Shown one piece after another: positions 18,741 to 29,707 of a stretch of 60,000 bases of DNA. The stretch is taken from contig NC_087069.1 of the NCBI RefSeq assembly GCF_963678635.1, positions 29,616,776 through 29,676,775 on the forward strand, given 5' to 3'. This DNA comes from Symsagittifera roscoffensis (Eukaryota > Xenacoelomorpha > Acoela > Convolutidae). The notes below the pieces were generated by a model. That model did no database searches. It was not told where the DNA came from and saw nothing but the letters and a program-made list of their open reading frames with translations. Within the stretch, counting starts at the first letter, position 1. The number at the start of each line of letters is the position of its first letter. Position numbers and translations under genes: made by a program.

Positions 18741-19149
18741 AATCTGGGACCTTGACCCAGAAGAGAGTTTTTAAAAACATAATGTCTACTAATGATCTTT
18801 CATTTTAATATTGTTTAAGTTATAAAAGTCATTTTTTTTTGCAGCAGGCAGCAGGAGTTTGCCAAATTCTAATGATAACGAATTTTTTTTAAGTTAGATT
18901 GCTTTTTTGCTTGCGCGTGTTTTGTGGCTCGTCGAAATTTCCTTAGGTCTTGTGCTAGGAAAACTTTTACATTGTCGATTTAACACAACTGGATTGAACA
19001 AAAACAATTAAAACCAAATGTGATTAATGTAAAACGAAAAATACCCTCAAATTATTTCATTCAAAACATTTTTGATAAACATTGTTCTACTAACCATTTA
19101 TAAACTGTTCTGTTAAATAAAAATGCTTTACAAATCTCTTCAAATAATA
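18741..19149. other. Unassigned stretch
   Basis: AT-rich DNA without a recognisable feature, between the minisatellites and the first hairpin-ended element. Confidence 0.4.
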
Positions 19150-19676
19150 CAAGACTGCTCGTATCAGGGCGAAGCCCTGAATGTTCCGACTGCCTAATAA
19201 GGTTTATGGAGCAGTAATAACATTAAAAAATTAAAAGTAATGAAACAAAATGAAATTTTTTTATTAATTTGAATTTTTTTAAAAAAAATCATCCCCCACA
19301 CGCCATATAAAGTTCCAAAGGATAAATTTTGCTACTTGTAACAAATCAATTATGGCAAATAAGCTTCGTTAAACCAATTTGGAACGATTTCTAAGACGGA
19401 TTAAAGCTCCGCTTACGCGTTAATAGCGCGAAATATATCGCGCGTCAATTGTCCCAAATTGGCCAAAATTACAATTTTTAAACCCTCATAATTTTACGAA
19501 AAATGATTACAGGTGAAATGTCTTTTCAAATTTGAGCTCAGGGCAACAATACCTTTCGAATGATATAAAAAAATTCCGTCAAAAATGACTAGTTAAAAAG
19601 TCGAAATTTGTCTGAAGAAAAAAAAACCCACCCGAGCACAAATATTCCGTTACTTTCGTATCAAAAATCGGAACAA
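19150..19676 (-). mobile_element. Hairpin-ended element (HINE-like), copy 1
   Basis: Reference copy of the ~530-bp family. On the minus strand it starts TTGTTCCGA, has an inner hairpin-prone block of the form ACTTTCG-ATA-CGAAAGT (altered in this copy), and ends with the sub-terminal inverted repeat AGTCGGAAC, the hairpin CAGGGCTTCGCCCTG, and ATACGAGCAGTCTTG. No coding capacity. Sub-terminal inverted repeats plus a 3' hairpin, in an element with no TIR at its extreme ends, are the layout described for non-autonomous Helentrons (HINEs/DINE-1); class assignment is inference. Confidence 0.75.
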
Positions 19677-22160
19677 TAACCAGGTTTTCTACATATTTTT
19701 AAACAAAACGAACCGCTTCGGAGAAGAAAATTTGATTCTTTAAACATAAAACACATCCCATCAAAAAAGATTGTCGTTTTCATATTTTGTTTAAAATTAC
19801 ATCCAAAATTTTCATATATGTCCTTTTCATCCATTTGCTAAATCATCAAAAGCTAAAAGCTGTTTTTGCACAAATTGTACTGAAAACTCGACAAATTGCA
19901 AAAATTTCGATGCTCTCTTTGGTATAAATGCGCTATGTTCTGATTAACTTGAAGGAAAAATTTTTTGGTTGTTTATGAGACCAAAGCGTGATAAGTATTA
20001 GTCTGCCTGTCCAAACAAATTATCTTCAACAGACTAGTTCTGCCTCAATTATGGATTAGGTTAAACATCAAAGGCATAACAGTCTTCGATATTCAGATAG
20101 TTTTGCACAAAATTCGTTCACAAACAAACATAACGAAAAAAAATTTTTGATTTCTATTTTTGCAGAAAAAAACCATACTAATTTTAGTTTTTTGTTATAA
20201 TTTTTTCTACTAATTGACTATCGCAAAAATTAGTTTAGTTATGTTTGAAATTTTTTATTCAATTTTAAATCGATATTTTACTTCATTAGGTTGATCTAGA
20301 TTTTGATTATGTTTCGACTTGGTGTCAAGTATAGTATGGCTCTTCAAACATATCAAAATTGAGTTCATTCGTGGTTTGATTTCGAGGCCCACTTTCTTAA
20401 AACTTTCGATAGATTCTCAAATTGTGTCTGTTCTGTTCGACTTTGTTTTGATCTGGTCACTTTGCTAAAATTTAGGTAAACTGCTTTCTCCAAATACAAA
20501 CAAGACTAGTCGTATCAAAGCGAAGCCCTGAATGTTTCGACTGCCTTCTAAGGTTTTATGGAGCAGTAATAACATTAAAAAATTAAATGTAAGAAAAAAT
20601 AATATGAAATTTTTTTTTATTTGAATTCTTTTTGTGAAAATGATCCCCCCACACGCCGTATAAAGTATAAAAGGATAGATTTCGCTCCGTGTAACAAACC
20701 ATTTATGGCAAATAAGCTTCTTTCAACCAATTTGGAACAATTTTAAGACGGATTAATTCTCCGCTCACGCGTTAATAGTGCGAAATATATTTCGCGCGTT
20801 AATTGTCCCAAATTGGCCAAAATTACAATTTTTAAACCCTCATAATTTTACGAAAAATGATTACAGGTGAAATGTCTTTTCAAATTTGAGCTCAGGGCAA
20901 CATTACCTTTCGAATGATACAAAAAAAATTCCGTCAAAAATGACTAGTTAAAAAGTCGAAATTTGTCTGAAGAAAAAAAAACCCACCCCGAGCACAAATA
21001 TTCCGTTACTTTCGTATCAAAAATCGGAACAATAACCAGGTTTTCTACATATTTTTAAACAAAACGAACCGCTTCGGAGAAGAAAATTTGATTCTTTAAA
21101 CATAAAACACATTCCATCAAAAAAGATTGTCGTTTTCATATTTTGTTTAAAATTACATCCAAAGTTTTCATATATGTCCTTTTCATCCATTTGCTAAATC
21201 ATCAAAAACTAAAAGCTGTTTTTGCACAAATTGTACTGAAAACTCGACAAATTGCAAAAATTTCGATGCTCTCTTTGGTATAAATGCGCTATGTTCTGAT
21301 TAACTTGAAGGAAAAATTTTTTGGTTGTTTATGAGACCAAAGCGTGATAAGTATTAGTCTGCCTGTCCAAACAAATTATCTTCAACAGACTAGTTCTGCC
21401 TCAATTATGGATTAGGTTAAACATCAAAGGCATAACAGTCTTTGATATTCAGATAGTTTTGCACAAAATTCGTTCACAAACAAACATAACGAAAAAAAAT
21501 TTTTGATTTCTATTTTTGCAGAAAAAACCCATACTAATTTTAGTTTTTTGTTATAATTTTTTCTACTAATTGACTATCGCAAAAATTAGTTTAGTTATGT
21601 TTGAAATTTTTTATTCAATTTTAAATCGATATTTTACTTCATTAGGTTGATCTAGATTTTGATTATGTTTCGACTTGGTGTCAAGTATAGTATGGCTCTT
21701 CAAACATATCAAAATTGAGTTCATTCGTGGTTTGATTTCGAGGCCCACTTTCTTAAAACTTTCGATAGATTCTCAAATTGTGTCTGTTCTGTTCGACTTT
21801 GTTTTGATCTGGTCACTTTGCTAAAATTTAGGTAAACTGCTTTCTCCAAATACAAACAAGACTACTCGTATCAAAGCGAAGCCCTGAATGTTCCGACTGC
21901 CTTCTAAGGTTTTATGGAGCAGTAATAACATTAAAAAATTAAATGTAAGAAAAAATAATATGAAATTTTTTTTTATTTGAATTCTTTTTGTGAAAATGAT
22001 CCCCCCACACGCCGTATAAAGTACATAAGGATAGATTTCGCTCCGTGTAACAAACCATTTATGGCAAATAAGCTTCTTTCAACCAATTTGGAACGATTTT
22101 AAGACGGATTAATTCTCCGCTCACGCGTTAATAGTGCGAAATATATTTCGCGCGTTAATT
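19447..22160. repeat. Tandem segmental duplication, ~1355 bp period
   Basis: 19447-20800 and 20801-22156 are nearly identical; CCAGGTTTTCTACAT occurs at 19680 and 21036, TTTCTCC at 20485 and 21841. The break points fall inside hairpin-ended elements, in the shared stretch AATTGTCCCAAATTGGCC (19447, 20801, 22157). This is what unequal crossing-over between two copies of a dispersed repeat produces. The unit includes an ~825-bp non-coding spacer (19677-20500) in which I recognise nothing else. Confidence 0.92.
20501..21031 (-). mobile_element. Hairpin-ended element, copy 2
   Basis: Full-length; hybrid by the tandem duplication, with its left half like copy 3 and its right half like copy 1. The terminal hairpin carries a change (AAAGCGAAGCCCTG). 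Confidence 0.85.
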
Positions 22161-22380
22161 GTCCCAAATTGGCCAAAATGGCAGCCTTTAAACCCCCATA
22201 ACTTTAAAAAAATGGTGAAATATCTTTTCAAATTTGAGCTCAGGACAACAAAAAATTTTGTATGATATTAAAAAGTTCTGTCAAAAATGGCTAGTTAAAA
22301 AGTCGAAATTTTTCTGAAGAAAAAAAAATCCCACCCCGAGCACAAATATTCCGTTACTTTCGTATCGAAACTCGGAACAA
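21857..22380 (-). mobile_element. Hairpin-ended element, copy 3
   Basis: Full-length, immediately head-to-tail with copy 4: GGAACAA of this copy is followed directly by CAAGACTGCTCG. Confidence 0.85.
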
Positions 22381-22919
22381 CAAGACTGCTCGTATCAGGG
22401 CGAAGCCCTGAATGTTCCGACTGCCTTTTAAAGTTTATGGAGCAGTAATAACAAAAATATCATTATTAAATTAAATGTAAAAAAAATGAAAAAAATTTCT
22501 CTAAAATTTGATTTTTTTTTCCATGAAAACCGTCCCCCCACACGCCATATAAACTACAAAAGAATAGAATTCGCTTATTGTACAAATCAATTATGGCAAA
22601 TAAGCTTCTTTCAACCAATTTGGAATGATCTCTAAGATGGATTAAATCCCCGCTTACGCGTTAATAGCGCGAAATATATCGCGCGTTAATTGTCCCCAAT
22701 TGGCCAAAATGGCTATTTTTATACCCCCATAAGATTGCAAAAAATGATCACAGGTGAAATATCTTCTCAAATTTAAGCTCAGAACAACAATACCTTTTGA
22801 ATGATATAAAAAAAATTCCATCAGGAATGGCTAGTTAAAAAGTCGAAATTTGTCTGAAGAAAAAAAAACCCACCTCGAGCACAAATATTCCGTTACTTTC
22901 GTATCGAAAGTCGGAACAA
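22381..22919 (-). mobile_element. Hairpin-ended element, copy 4
   Basis: Full-length, with both hairpins (CAGGGCGAAGCCCTG near 22397 and CTTTCGTATCGAAAG near 22900) perfect. Confidence 0.88.
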
Positions 22920-23354
22920 CGAGGAAATCGAGAAAAAAACCGTAAAAATTTTCTTGTTTCGAAAATGGACGAAAGCTTTTTGATTTCGATGCGGAATCAA
23001 AACTCTACCCATTGTTATAATTTTCTGAAATAGAGTGAATATAATCCAAAAAGTGTCGATCACAAATTCGTCTTGAAATTCAAAGAGTCTTGAATATTTG
23101 AAAGGCCACAGAGACTATAAATATTTTCCACGCCACTCGACTCTATACCACAATTGTTTATTTTTTCCTGGAAAACGTTGCACAATTAATTCATTTGCTC
23201 AATGTGGCACAGAAACTACCAAGCTGTTTTCAATAAACTGTTGCAAAAATCTGCTGTTAACATGATCATTACAATGCTTTTGTGAAATCTGGTTTTATAT
23301 ACTTTGTTAAATGGAATTCATATTCAAGAATTATTTTTTTTGCCACTATATTCA
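22920..23354. other. Unassigned spacer between inverted copies 4 and 5
   Basis: No gene or repeat recognised; it is flanked by hairpin-ended elements in opposite orientation. Confidence 0.4.
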
Positions 23355-23887
23355 TTGTTCCGACTTTCGATACGAAAGTAACGGAATATTTGTGCTCGGG
23401 GTGGGTTTTTTTTTTCTTCAGACAAATTTCGACTTTTTAACTAGCCATTTTTGACGGAAACTTTTTAGTTCATTCGAAAGCTATTGTTGTCCTGAGCTTA
23501 AATTTGAAAAGATATTTCACCTGTGATCATTTTTCGTAAAGTTATGAGGGTTTAAAGATTGCCATTTTGGCCATTTTGACCAATTTGGGACAATTAACGC
23601 GCGATATAATTCGAGCTATTAACGCGTAAGCGGAGATTTAATCTTAGAAATCGTTCCAAATTGGTTCAAGGAAGCTTGTTTGGCATAATTGATTTGCTAC
23701 TAGGAGTGAAATCTATCACTTTGTACTGTATATGGCGTATAGGGGAATGATTTTCTCAAAAATTCTCAAATTAAAAAATATGTACATTTCATTTTTTTTA
23801 CATATTTTTTTTTGTTATCACTGCTGCATAGACTTTAAAAGGCAGTCGGAACATTCAAGGCTTCTCCCTGATATGAGCAGTCTTGTT
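23355..23887 (+). mobile_element. Hairpin-ended element, copy 5
   Basis: Opposite orientation to copies 1-4. The inner hairpin near the start is perfect; the terminal hairpin has decayed (CAAGGCTTCTCCCTG). Confidence 0.85.
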
Positions 23888-24389
23888 AAACTTTTATTTT
23901 AATAGAAATTCTTTACCCATATCAGGGGAGGAAATGCAAAACCAACTTTAAAAAGGTCACATGATTCCTGAATTTGACTTTTTCAGTGGTTGATTTGGAC
24001 GATTAATTTGTCTTGAAATTAATCGAGCGTCGAATTGTGGATTAGATTAAAGCAATTTCCTTTTACTTTGGAGCCTGAGACTATAAACGTCATTTTGACG
24101 GATTATCTGCAAGAATAAATTAAAAATCAGATCAGGTGACAGGCTAAGGAAAAATTAAAAATTTTGACGTTTTCCCAAAAAGGAATAGAAATTTCAAAAG
24201 AAACAAAACTCCCTTTTCAATAATGCGGTAATATCTTTTATTGCACTAATTAAATATATCGAAAGAGTGATTGAAAAAAAATTAAGAAAAATTTCACTAA
24301 CGAGCTATTCAGGCGTTCCCTGAAGCACTTGCAGTCAAATATCCTAAAGGATATTAAAGCTTTCAGAATAAATAAAAGAATTTTTTCAT
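23888..24389. other. Unassigned stretch
   Basis: Spacer without recognisable genes or repeats, ending where the truncated copy 6 begins. Confidence 0.4.
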
Positions 24390-24777
24390 AACTTTCGAAA
24401 ACTATTGTTGTCCTGAGCTTAAATTTGAAAGAAAAATGCTTCACCTGTGATCATTTTTCGTAAAGTTATGGGGGTTTAAAGATTGCCATTTTGGCCAATT
24501 TTGGACAATTAACGCGCGATATATTTCGCGCAATTAACGTGTAAGCGGAGATTTAATCTTAGAAATCGTTCCAAATTGGTTGAAAGAAGCTTATTTGCCA
24601 TAATTGATTTGTTACAAGGAGCGAAATCTTTTGTTTTGTACTTTATATGGCCTGTGGGGGGATGTTTTTCAGAGAAAAATTTTCAAATTTTAGAAAAAAA
24701 GTTTTCATTTATATTATATTTCTTTTAATTTTTTTTTGTTGTTTATGTTGTTTACTGCTCCATAAACGTTAAAAGGC
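24390..24777 (+). mobile_element. Hairpin-ended element, copy 6 (left part, split by element B)
   Basis: Starts at the interior block ACTTTCGAAAACTATTGTTG, so its first ~100 bp are missing. It runs to AAAAGGC at 24777, where element B is inserted, and resumes at 31941 (AAGGCAGTAGGAACATTCAGG, terminal hairpin CAGGGCTTCGCCCTG) to about 31986. The split shows element B arrived after this family. Confidence 0.9.
24773..24777. other. Target-site duplication AAGGC, left
   Basis: AAGGC precedes the 5' LTR of element B and recurs directly after its 3' LTR at 31941-31945. Five bases is normal for Ty3/gypsy integrases. Confidence 0.9.
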
Positions 24778-25077
24778 TGTGGTACTGCAGCATCCGCAGT
24801 ACGTAGCCTTGAGGACAGTTTGCTAGCTACTGCATCTGAGGTAACCATATGTGCTAACTATATTTATTATGCTATTATTATGTAAGAGTGGTCAAGGCCA
24901 TTTGGTGTTGCTAAAACGTTATGGATGAATTGGTCAGTGTTTCATATCTCATGCTATAAAACAGTAACCAATCTCAGCTACTAACTTCATTAACAAGACA
25001 AAATCAAGAACAGTAAATTAACTGTATCTTTTCTTACTTTTATTCCTCAACACGCTACGCAGTTTAGGAATATCACA
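24778..25077 (+). repeat. Element B 5' LTR (300 bp)
   Basis: TG...CA ends. Near its start GTACTGC (24782-24788) and GCAGTAC (24796-24802) form a perfect 7-bp inverted repeat around a 7-nt loop. A TATA-like GCTATAAAACAG follows later. The last A is the first base of the gag ATG. Confidence 0.96.
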
Positions 25078-26393
25078 TGGCGCAGCCAGCAGGATTTCTG
25101 GCTCAAGACAATAGAACTGACATGGGAATTCCCGTTTATTGGACCACAGCGAACTCTGATCCACCTTGGAATTTTAAAGTATGGTTCGATCAGTTCCTGA
25201 TGGCGGTAACTGTAAAAGAAAATGTCAACCCAGAAGTTATGCTGGCAGATCCTAAACGAGTGTTGGAGGAGCCGGAACCCCGTCCAGAAACACCCAGAGA
25301 GGGCGAATCTGCTGCTGCAACAGCAGCTAGAGAAGCACGGGACAGACTATTAAAAGATCGAGTAGCAGCCGAGAATGAAGAGAGGAGAGAAAGAGGACCT
25401 AAAGTGGGTCACAATGTTTACTACAACGAAGATCAAAAGAGATTAGTATCCAGACTATTTCTTGCGTTTGGGACGGAAGGAAAGAAACGTTTTCTTCAAA
25501 AAAATCCACATGTGGAGATTTCTCATTTGGAATTTAAAGAGATGGCTAGATTAGCAAAGGAGACTTTTGAAAAATGCCAGAGCATCACTTATGAGCGTTA
25601 CAAGTTATTTTATAGATCGCAGGAAATGGGAGAATCATTAGAGTCATTTCATGCCGCACTAACTGCTCAAGCAGCGAAATCGGCATTGGACACTTTAGAA
25701 GATGAGTTAGTCAGAGATCTCTTTATTTCTAAAATGCGAAGTCCAGCATTGCAGGACACGCTCACGTTCGAAACATTACCTCCCGAAGAAGTATTAAAAC
25801 GTGCGATAAAATTCGAGCAGAGAAAACAATCGACACAGGCGTTTCAGAAGTCCACTCTGGGAACTGCTCAAAAAATAACTCAACCAGGTTCTCAAAATAA
25901 AATCAAGCAGGAACCGATTCTGGCGGTAGGAAACAGGAATCAGAATACTAGAAAACCCTATCGCAAAACAAATAGACGGAAACAGCCGGAAGGAAGGGCG
26001 ATATCGAATAAATATAACGCAGATGATAGGAGACAATGCAATAGGTGTGGCAGACCATTTGTAGATGGTCATTTGAAAAATTGTGCGGCAATGGGAAAAC
26101 AATTTAAGAACTGTAACAAACCAAACCACTTTGCTCGAATGTGTCGTTCACAACAAGTCAGTAAAATAACTGAGAATACAGAGAGTTCTGAGGAAAAATG
26201 TAATTTGATTCAAACATTTGATTCGTGCGAAGAATTTGAGGTTATGGCAATTGAACAAAAAGACAGTCAGATAGAGATGATCAATCGATACATCGAAGAG
26301 AAAGTAAAAGAGAACAGTGGCAGCAATGGAGTAAACAAACTCGAAACGAAAAAGATTGACATTCAGGAAGAGATTCAACATCGTGAAGGATGA
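25077..26393 (+). CDS. gag: Element B gag (438 aa)
   Basis: Intact ORF starting MAQPA, the start fixed by the LTR junction. The capsid-like part aligns with A at GPKVGHN, KRLVSRLFLAFGTEGKKRF and the following helices (~residues 100-155). The nucleocapsid part (~residues 320-360) has a first finger CNRCGRPFVDGHLKNC and a second, altered finger: CNKPNHFARMC lacks the usual leading Cys-X2-Cys (KQFKNCNKPNH), so one knuckle is damaged. It ends at TGA 26391-26393, overlapping by four bases (ATGA) the ATG of the protease frame. In element A gag and protease are continuous, so this stop may be a mutation. Confidence 0.9.
   Translation: MAQPAGFLAQDNRTDMGIPVYWTTANSDPPWNFKVWFDQFLMAVTVKENVNPEVMLADPKRVLEEPEPRPETPREGESAAATAAREARDRLLKDRVAAENEERRERGPKVGHNVYYNEDQKRLVSRLFLAFGTEGKKRFLQKNPHVEISHLEFKEMARLAKETFEKCQSITYERYKLFYRSQEMGESLESFHAALTAQAAKSALDTLEDELVRDLFISKMRSPALQDTLTFETLPPEEVLKRAIKFEQRKQSTQAFQKSTLGTAQKITQPGSQNKIKQEPILAVGNRNQNTRKPYRKTNRRKQPEGRAISNKYNADDRRQCNRCGRPFVDGHLKNCAAMGKQFKNCNKPNHFARMCRSQQVSKITENTESSEEKCNLIQTFDSCEEFEVMAIEQKDSQIEMINRYIEEKVKENSGSNGVNKLETKKIDIQEEIQHREG
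25078..25092 (+). promoter_or_regulatory. Primer binding site of element B
   Basis: TGGCGCAGCCAGCAG, identical to that of element A although the LTRs and the gag codons that follow are unrelated or strongly diverged. Confidence 0.8.
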
Positions 26394-26584
26394 AATCACT
26401 GAAAGCCCTAATCCGAATTGATAACCAAATAATAAATATGACCGTGGACACCGGAAGCCCAATTTCATTTATAAATTGGACAGTGGCGAAACAAATTTTA
26501 GACTCGTCAGGGAAAATACAGTTTACTCCGGTCGAAAAATTGAATTTGCCAGCACAATTCGTGGACTGCAAAAAAAACCAATAG
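26390..26584 (+). pseudogene. Element B protease, N-terminal part
   Basis: Contains the aspartic protease active site MTVDTGSPISFIN. The frame is lost at a run of eight A (26570-26577): it reads DCKKN and stops at 26582, while the homologous KPIAILGAV continues one base back in the next frame. Compared with A, one A appears to be missing from the run. Confidence 0.88.
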
Positions 26585-27009
26585 CAATATTGGGTGCTGT
26601 GAAGGCAAAAACACGGTCCGCTGGCTGGGAAGTTCCGGATGCCACATTTCTGATAACTGAACGAAGGACACGAGGTATCTTAGGTTTAGATTTACAAAAT
26701 AAAGTGGGTATAACCACTACGCAAAGACCCGCCCCGAAGATAAAATCCCGATTTGACACAATGCTGTGCGAACAGTCGGGGCCGTGGAAAGAAAAATTTT
26801 ATGAGGATTTCAAACCCCTGTTTGACAGAAAAGGACGATCAGTACATCATGTAGTAAATACAACGTTCAAGTACCCTCTCTGCCCGATTCAGGAAAAGGG
26901 GAGGAGAATACCCATCCAAGTGCAAGGAAAAGTTGAGAAGGAAATCGAAAAATTACTACTAGAAGGCTATATTCAGAAGTTAGACAAGTGTACCGTGATT
27001 GTTTCATAG
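26476..27009 (+). pseudogene. Element B protease C-terminal half and RT start
   Basis: Meaningful from about 26566: KPIAILGAVKAKTRSAGWEV, the protease-terminal RGILGLDL motif, then the RT N-terminal part (KYPLCPIQEKGRRIPIQVQG, LLLEGYIQKLDKCT). The first ~30 codons are an out-of-frame reading of the protease. A frameshift near 26995 moves RT to the next frame. Confidence 0.85.
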
Positions 27010-27266
27010 CCCCTATTGTCATCACAGTGAAGAAACATGAAAAGCTCATCAACAGACAATTATACAAAAACAAGTATCAGATGCCGAATGTGGAGGAGCT
27101 ATTAGACGGTGTTAGTCAGATAGTAACTGCACAAACAGCAGGTACCTTGTTTTTCACTGTGCTAGATTTGAAATATGCGTATAGTCAGTTAAAGTTGACT
27201 CCGCAAACTGCAGTGTGTAATTTCAATATCGTAGGGGGAAAGCTACGGGCACATATCGTTTTTTGA
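26988..27266 (+). pseudogene. Element B RT palm, part 1
   Basis: CFIAPIVITVKK starts the palm; the K-DGS block present in A is missing here, with eight fewer residues between VKK and KNKYQMPN, an in-frame loss of ~24 nt that removes a conserved RT motif. The first catalytic Asp is present in TVLDLKYAYSQ. A frameshift near 27245 follows NIVGGK. Confidence 0.87.
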
Positions 27267-27784
27267 CGGGATTCTATGGGTTGGCAGATATGCCAGCCGA
27301 ATTTCAAAAAGCAATGGATCGAACGTTAAATAATTCCAAGAATACGTTTTGTTTCTTGGACGACATACCGATAGTCTCAAAAGGATCGGAGCTAGAACAT
27401 GAAAAACTAATTACCGACGTTCTAATGAAATTAGATAAGGAAAACTTATCCCTGAAGCTGTCGAAATGTGATTTCTTTAAAACAGAAGTAAATTGGCTTG
27501 GGCACAAACTTTTAGAAAGTTGGGTTACCCCGAAAATTACGAAAACGGAGGCTATACTTAAGTTAGAGCATCCCAAGTCGCTCAAACAACTTAGATCCTT
27601 TCTAGGCAGTATTAATCACCTTTCGAAGTTTATACCAAATGCAGCCAATTTGACAGACAAGCATAGACCATTATTGCGTGAGAAAAATGAAAAGAAAAAA
27701 TTGAAAAATATTAAAATCCCAGTAAAAAAATTGAATGGGGACCCGAACATACTGAGGTATTCGAAGAAATCAAACAAGCGGTAG
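27263..27784 (+). pseudogene. Element B RT palm part 2 and thumb
   Basis: TGFYGLADMPAEFQKAMDRT, then the active site CFLDDIPIV (A has CYLDDILVV), then thumb sequence LRSFLGSINHLSKFIP. The frame becomes nonsense near 27730, where the true continuation is in another frame. Confidence 0.88.
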
Positions 27785-28240
27785 CAAATATTGCTAAACT
27801 GATTTATTATGACTCGAGTAGGGATACTCGGGTCAAGTGTGATGCAAGCCATAGTGGACTAGGGGCATCCTTAGAGCAACAAACAGAAAAGAACGAATGG
27901 ATTCCAATTTCATTTGCATCGCGCTACCTGAATAATCAAGAAAAAAAGTATTTTACTAATGAGCTTGAGTTGTTAGCGGTAGTGTGGGCAGTTGATCGTT
28001 TCAAACATTACTTATTAGGAAAAGAATTTATAATAGTCACTGATCATAAGGCATTAACATCCGCCTTAGAAGTCAATAGGTCTAACAAAAATATCAATCA
28101 AGATTAACGAGATGGGTGGACAGATAATTGCCTTATCAATTCAAAATTGTCCATATTCCGGGAAACGATATGGGGATAGTCGATTATCTATCTAGAGAAC
28201 CAACCGGAGAACCTTGGCCAGAAACCAAATTGGATGAAAA
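27733..28240 (+). pseudogene. Element B RNase H
   Basis: Not a single open frame. 27733-28107: WGPEHTEVFEEIKQA, catalytic Asp in RVKCDASHSGLGA, FASRYLN, Glu in NELELLAVVW, and VTDHKAL. After a frameshift near 28090 the frame reads YQSRLTRWVDR, then a stop at 28125-28127, and continues HIPGNDMGIVDYLSREP. All catalytic residues remain visible. Confidence 0.88.
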
Positions 28241-28243
28241 ATT

Positions 28244-29707
28244 GTGGTCACTTCGATTGAGTGTTTTCATAGAGCACTCGACTGTTTATACAGTCGACTG
28301 AATGATACTGATGTAACAATTCAGAGTGAAAACGTTCTAGAATATTCTCAAAAACAGAAAAGAGAAGACAATTTGCTAAAATCCAGGCGTGGTTGCCATA
28401 TCAACAAAACTGTCAAAAACCGAACAAAAATCTACCGGAACGAGAACTGTTGCAATTCAAATTTTTTGCCTATTAATAACGTGTTGAATCAGAACACTTT
28501 TGTCAATTTCATTAGAGCAGTTCAGTCGGTCAATTTATTCAAAAATAGTAAACAAATCTCAGAAGAAATGGAGGACGGAAAAATGAAGAAAAAGACAGTG
28601 AGGATCGGAGACTGTAGGACACAGGAGGAGAGCGATAAATTAACAGAAGCAGAAATAACCGAGACTACCTTCCATCGAACGTGTCGGATAAGAAGAGGAA
28701 CACTAGAAAGAGCGGGGTCAGACAGCTTTGAAGAAGACAGCTGTGCTGCACGACCTGTAATGTGGAATCAAGACGCGGAGGAAACAAAAAACTTGCTATC
28801 CATTTGGGATCTGGTCAGCAAAGATCAAGAGATGTCGGGAAACATCAAAGAGCTCGAGGCGATCACTCAGATGGTCACGAGCAGCCCAAGAGCAGGTACT
28901 CATTCAGATTCACAAACTAAATCAATCATAGAAGTGGATCTAACAGCGGAGGACGACGATCTGGATCAAGAAGTCAGCGAAGTTCAACCCTCGAAAACGA
29001 TTAACAAACGGCAAACGCAGTTGGAGAGCTCAATGGCAGACATGGGAGACGTCGAGAGTTTCAGTTTATCGAAACTGTGCGATAAAACGCTGTTGGCTGA
29101 ACTCATTTCAGAGGATGTGTGGATGGACCGATTACGTCGCATAATAGAGAGGAAGGATCGGGCAGGATTTGAACTCATGGGCCCATACACGAATCCGCTG
29201 TGGAATCAACTCTCAGTAATCGATGACTGCATTCTGGTAGACAATAGGATAGCAGTATCAATTCAACTGCGTCAAGCAGTTATGAAGCGCATTCATAGAG
29301 GACATCCGGGACAAGAGGCAATGATTGACGAGTCCAATTATTTGTGGTGGCCCCACATGCACAAGGATATCGTGAACCTAGCGGAGGAATGTAGAGAATG
29401 TACACGCTATGGTAAGAATGCAAAATATATTTTACCGAAAAATTCCTCACAACCACTGCCACTGCTATCGCAGCCAGGGCAGGAGGTTCAGTTAGATTAC
29501 GCGGGACCTTTAGAAGACTACAAAGGAAAGAAAATCTACTTGCTGACAGCGATTGATCGGTTTTCGAAGTTTCCTTCGGTGAAAGTAACAAAATCAACGG
29601 GGGGAAAATCCACTATAAAATTTCTACGGTCGTACATAGATACACACGGAATCCCAGAATTGATAAAAACCGACCAATTTTTTCCGGATTCAAAGGAAAA
29701 GCAATGA
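28244..29707 (+). pseudogene. Element B RNase H-integrase linker and integrase N-terminal two-thirds
   Basis: Long open frame (487 codons) without a real start: its first codon is GTG within the linker. Residues ~1-270 are hydrophilic and Glu/Lys/Thr-rich and carry SIIEVDLTAEDDDL (28922-28963), a SUMO-interaction-like motif. The integrase follows: N-terminal LLAELISED, HHCC finger (HRGHPG ... CREC), first catalytic Asp in LDYAGPL, then IDRFSKFPSVKVTKST. The second Asp is in IKTDQF, after which the frame is lost near 29680. Confidence 0.85.

Noticed and set aside
17448-18741. Many overlapping ORFs of 60-131 codons on both strands
   Set aside because: They lie in GC-rich, stop-poor minisatellite DNA; the 29-bp unit is not a multiple of three, so no repeating protein results.
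19150-22919. Spaced direct repeats with hairpins, considered as a CRISPR array
   Set aside because: Units are ~530 bp or more, dispersed in both orientations, in a eukaryotic setting with no cas genes.
26390-26393. ATGA stop-start overlap between gag and protease of B as programmed reinitiation
   Set aside because: The related element A reads through in one frame and B has many other frameshifts, so a mutation is the simpler reading.
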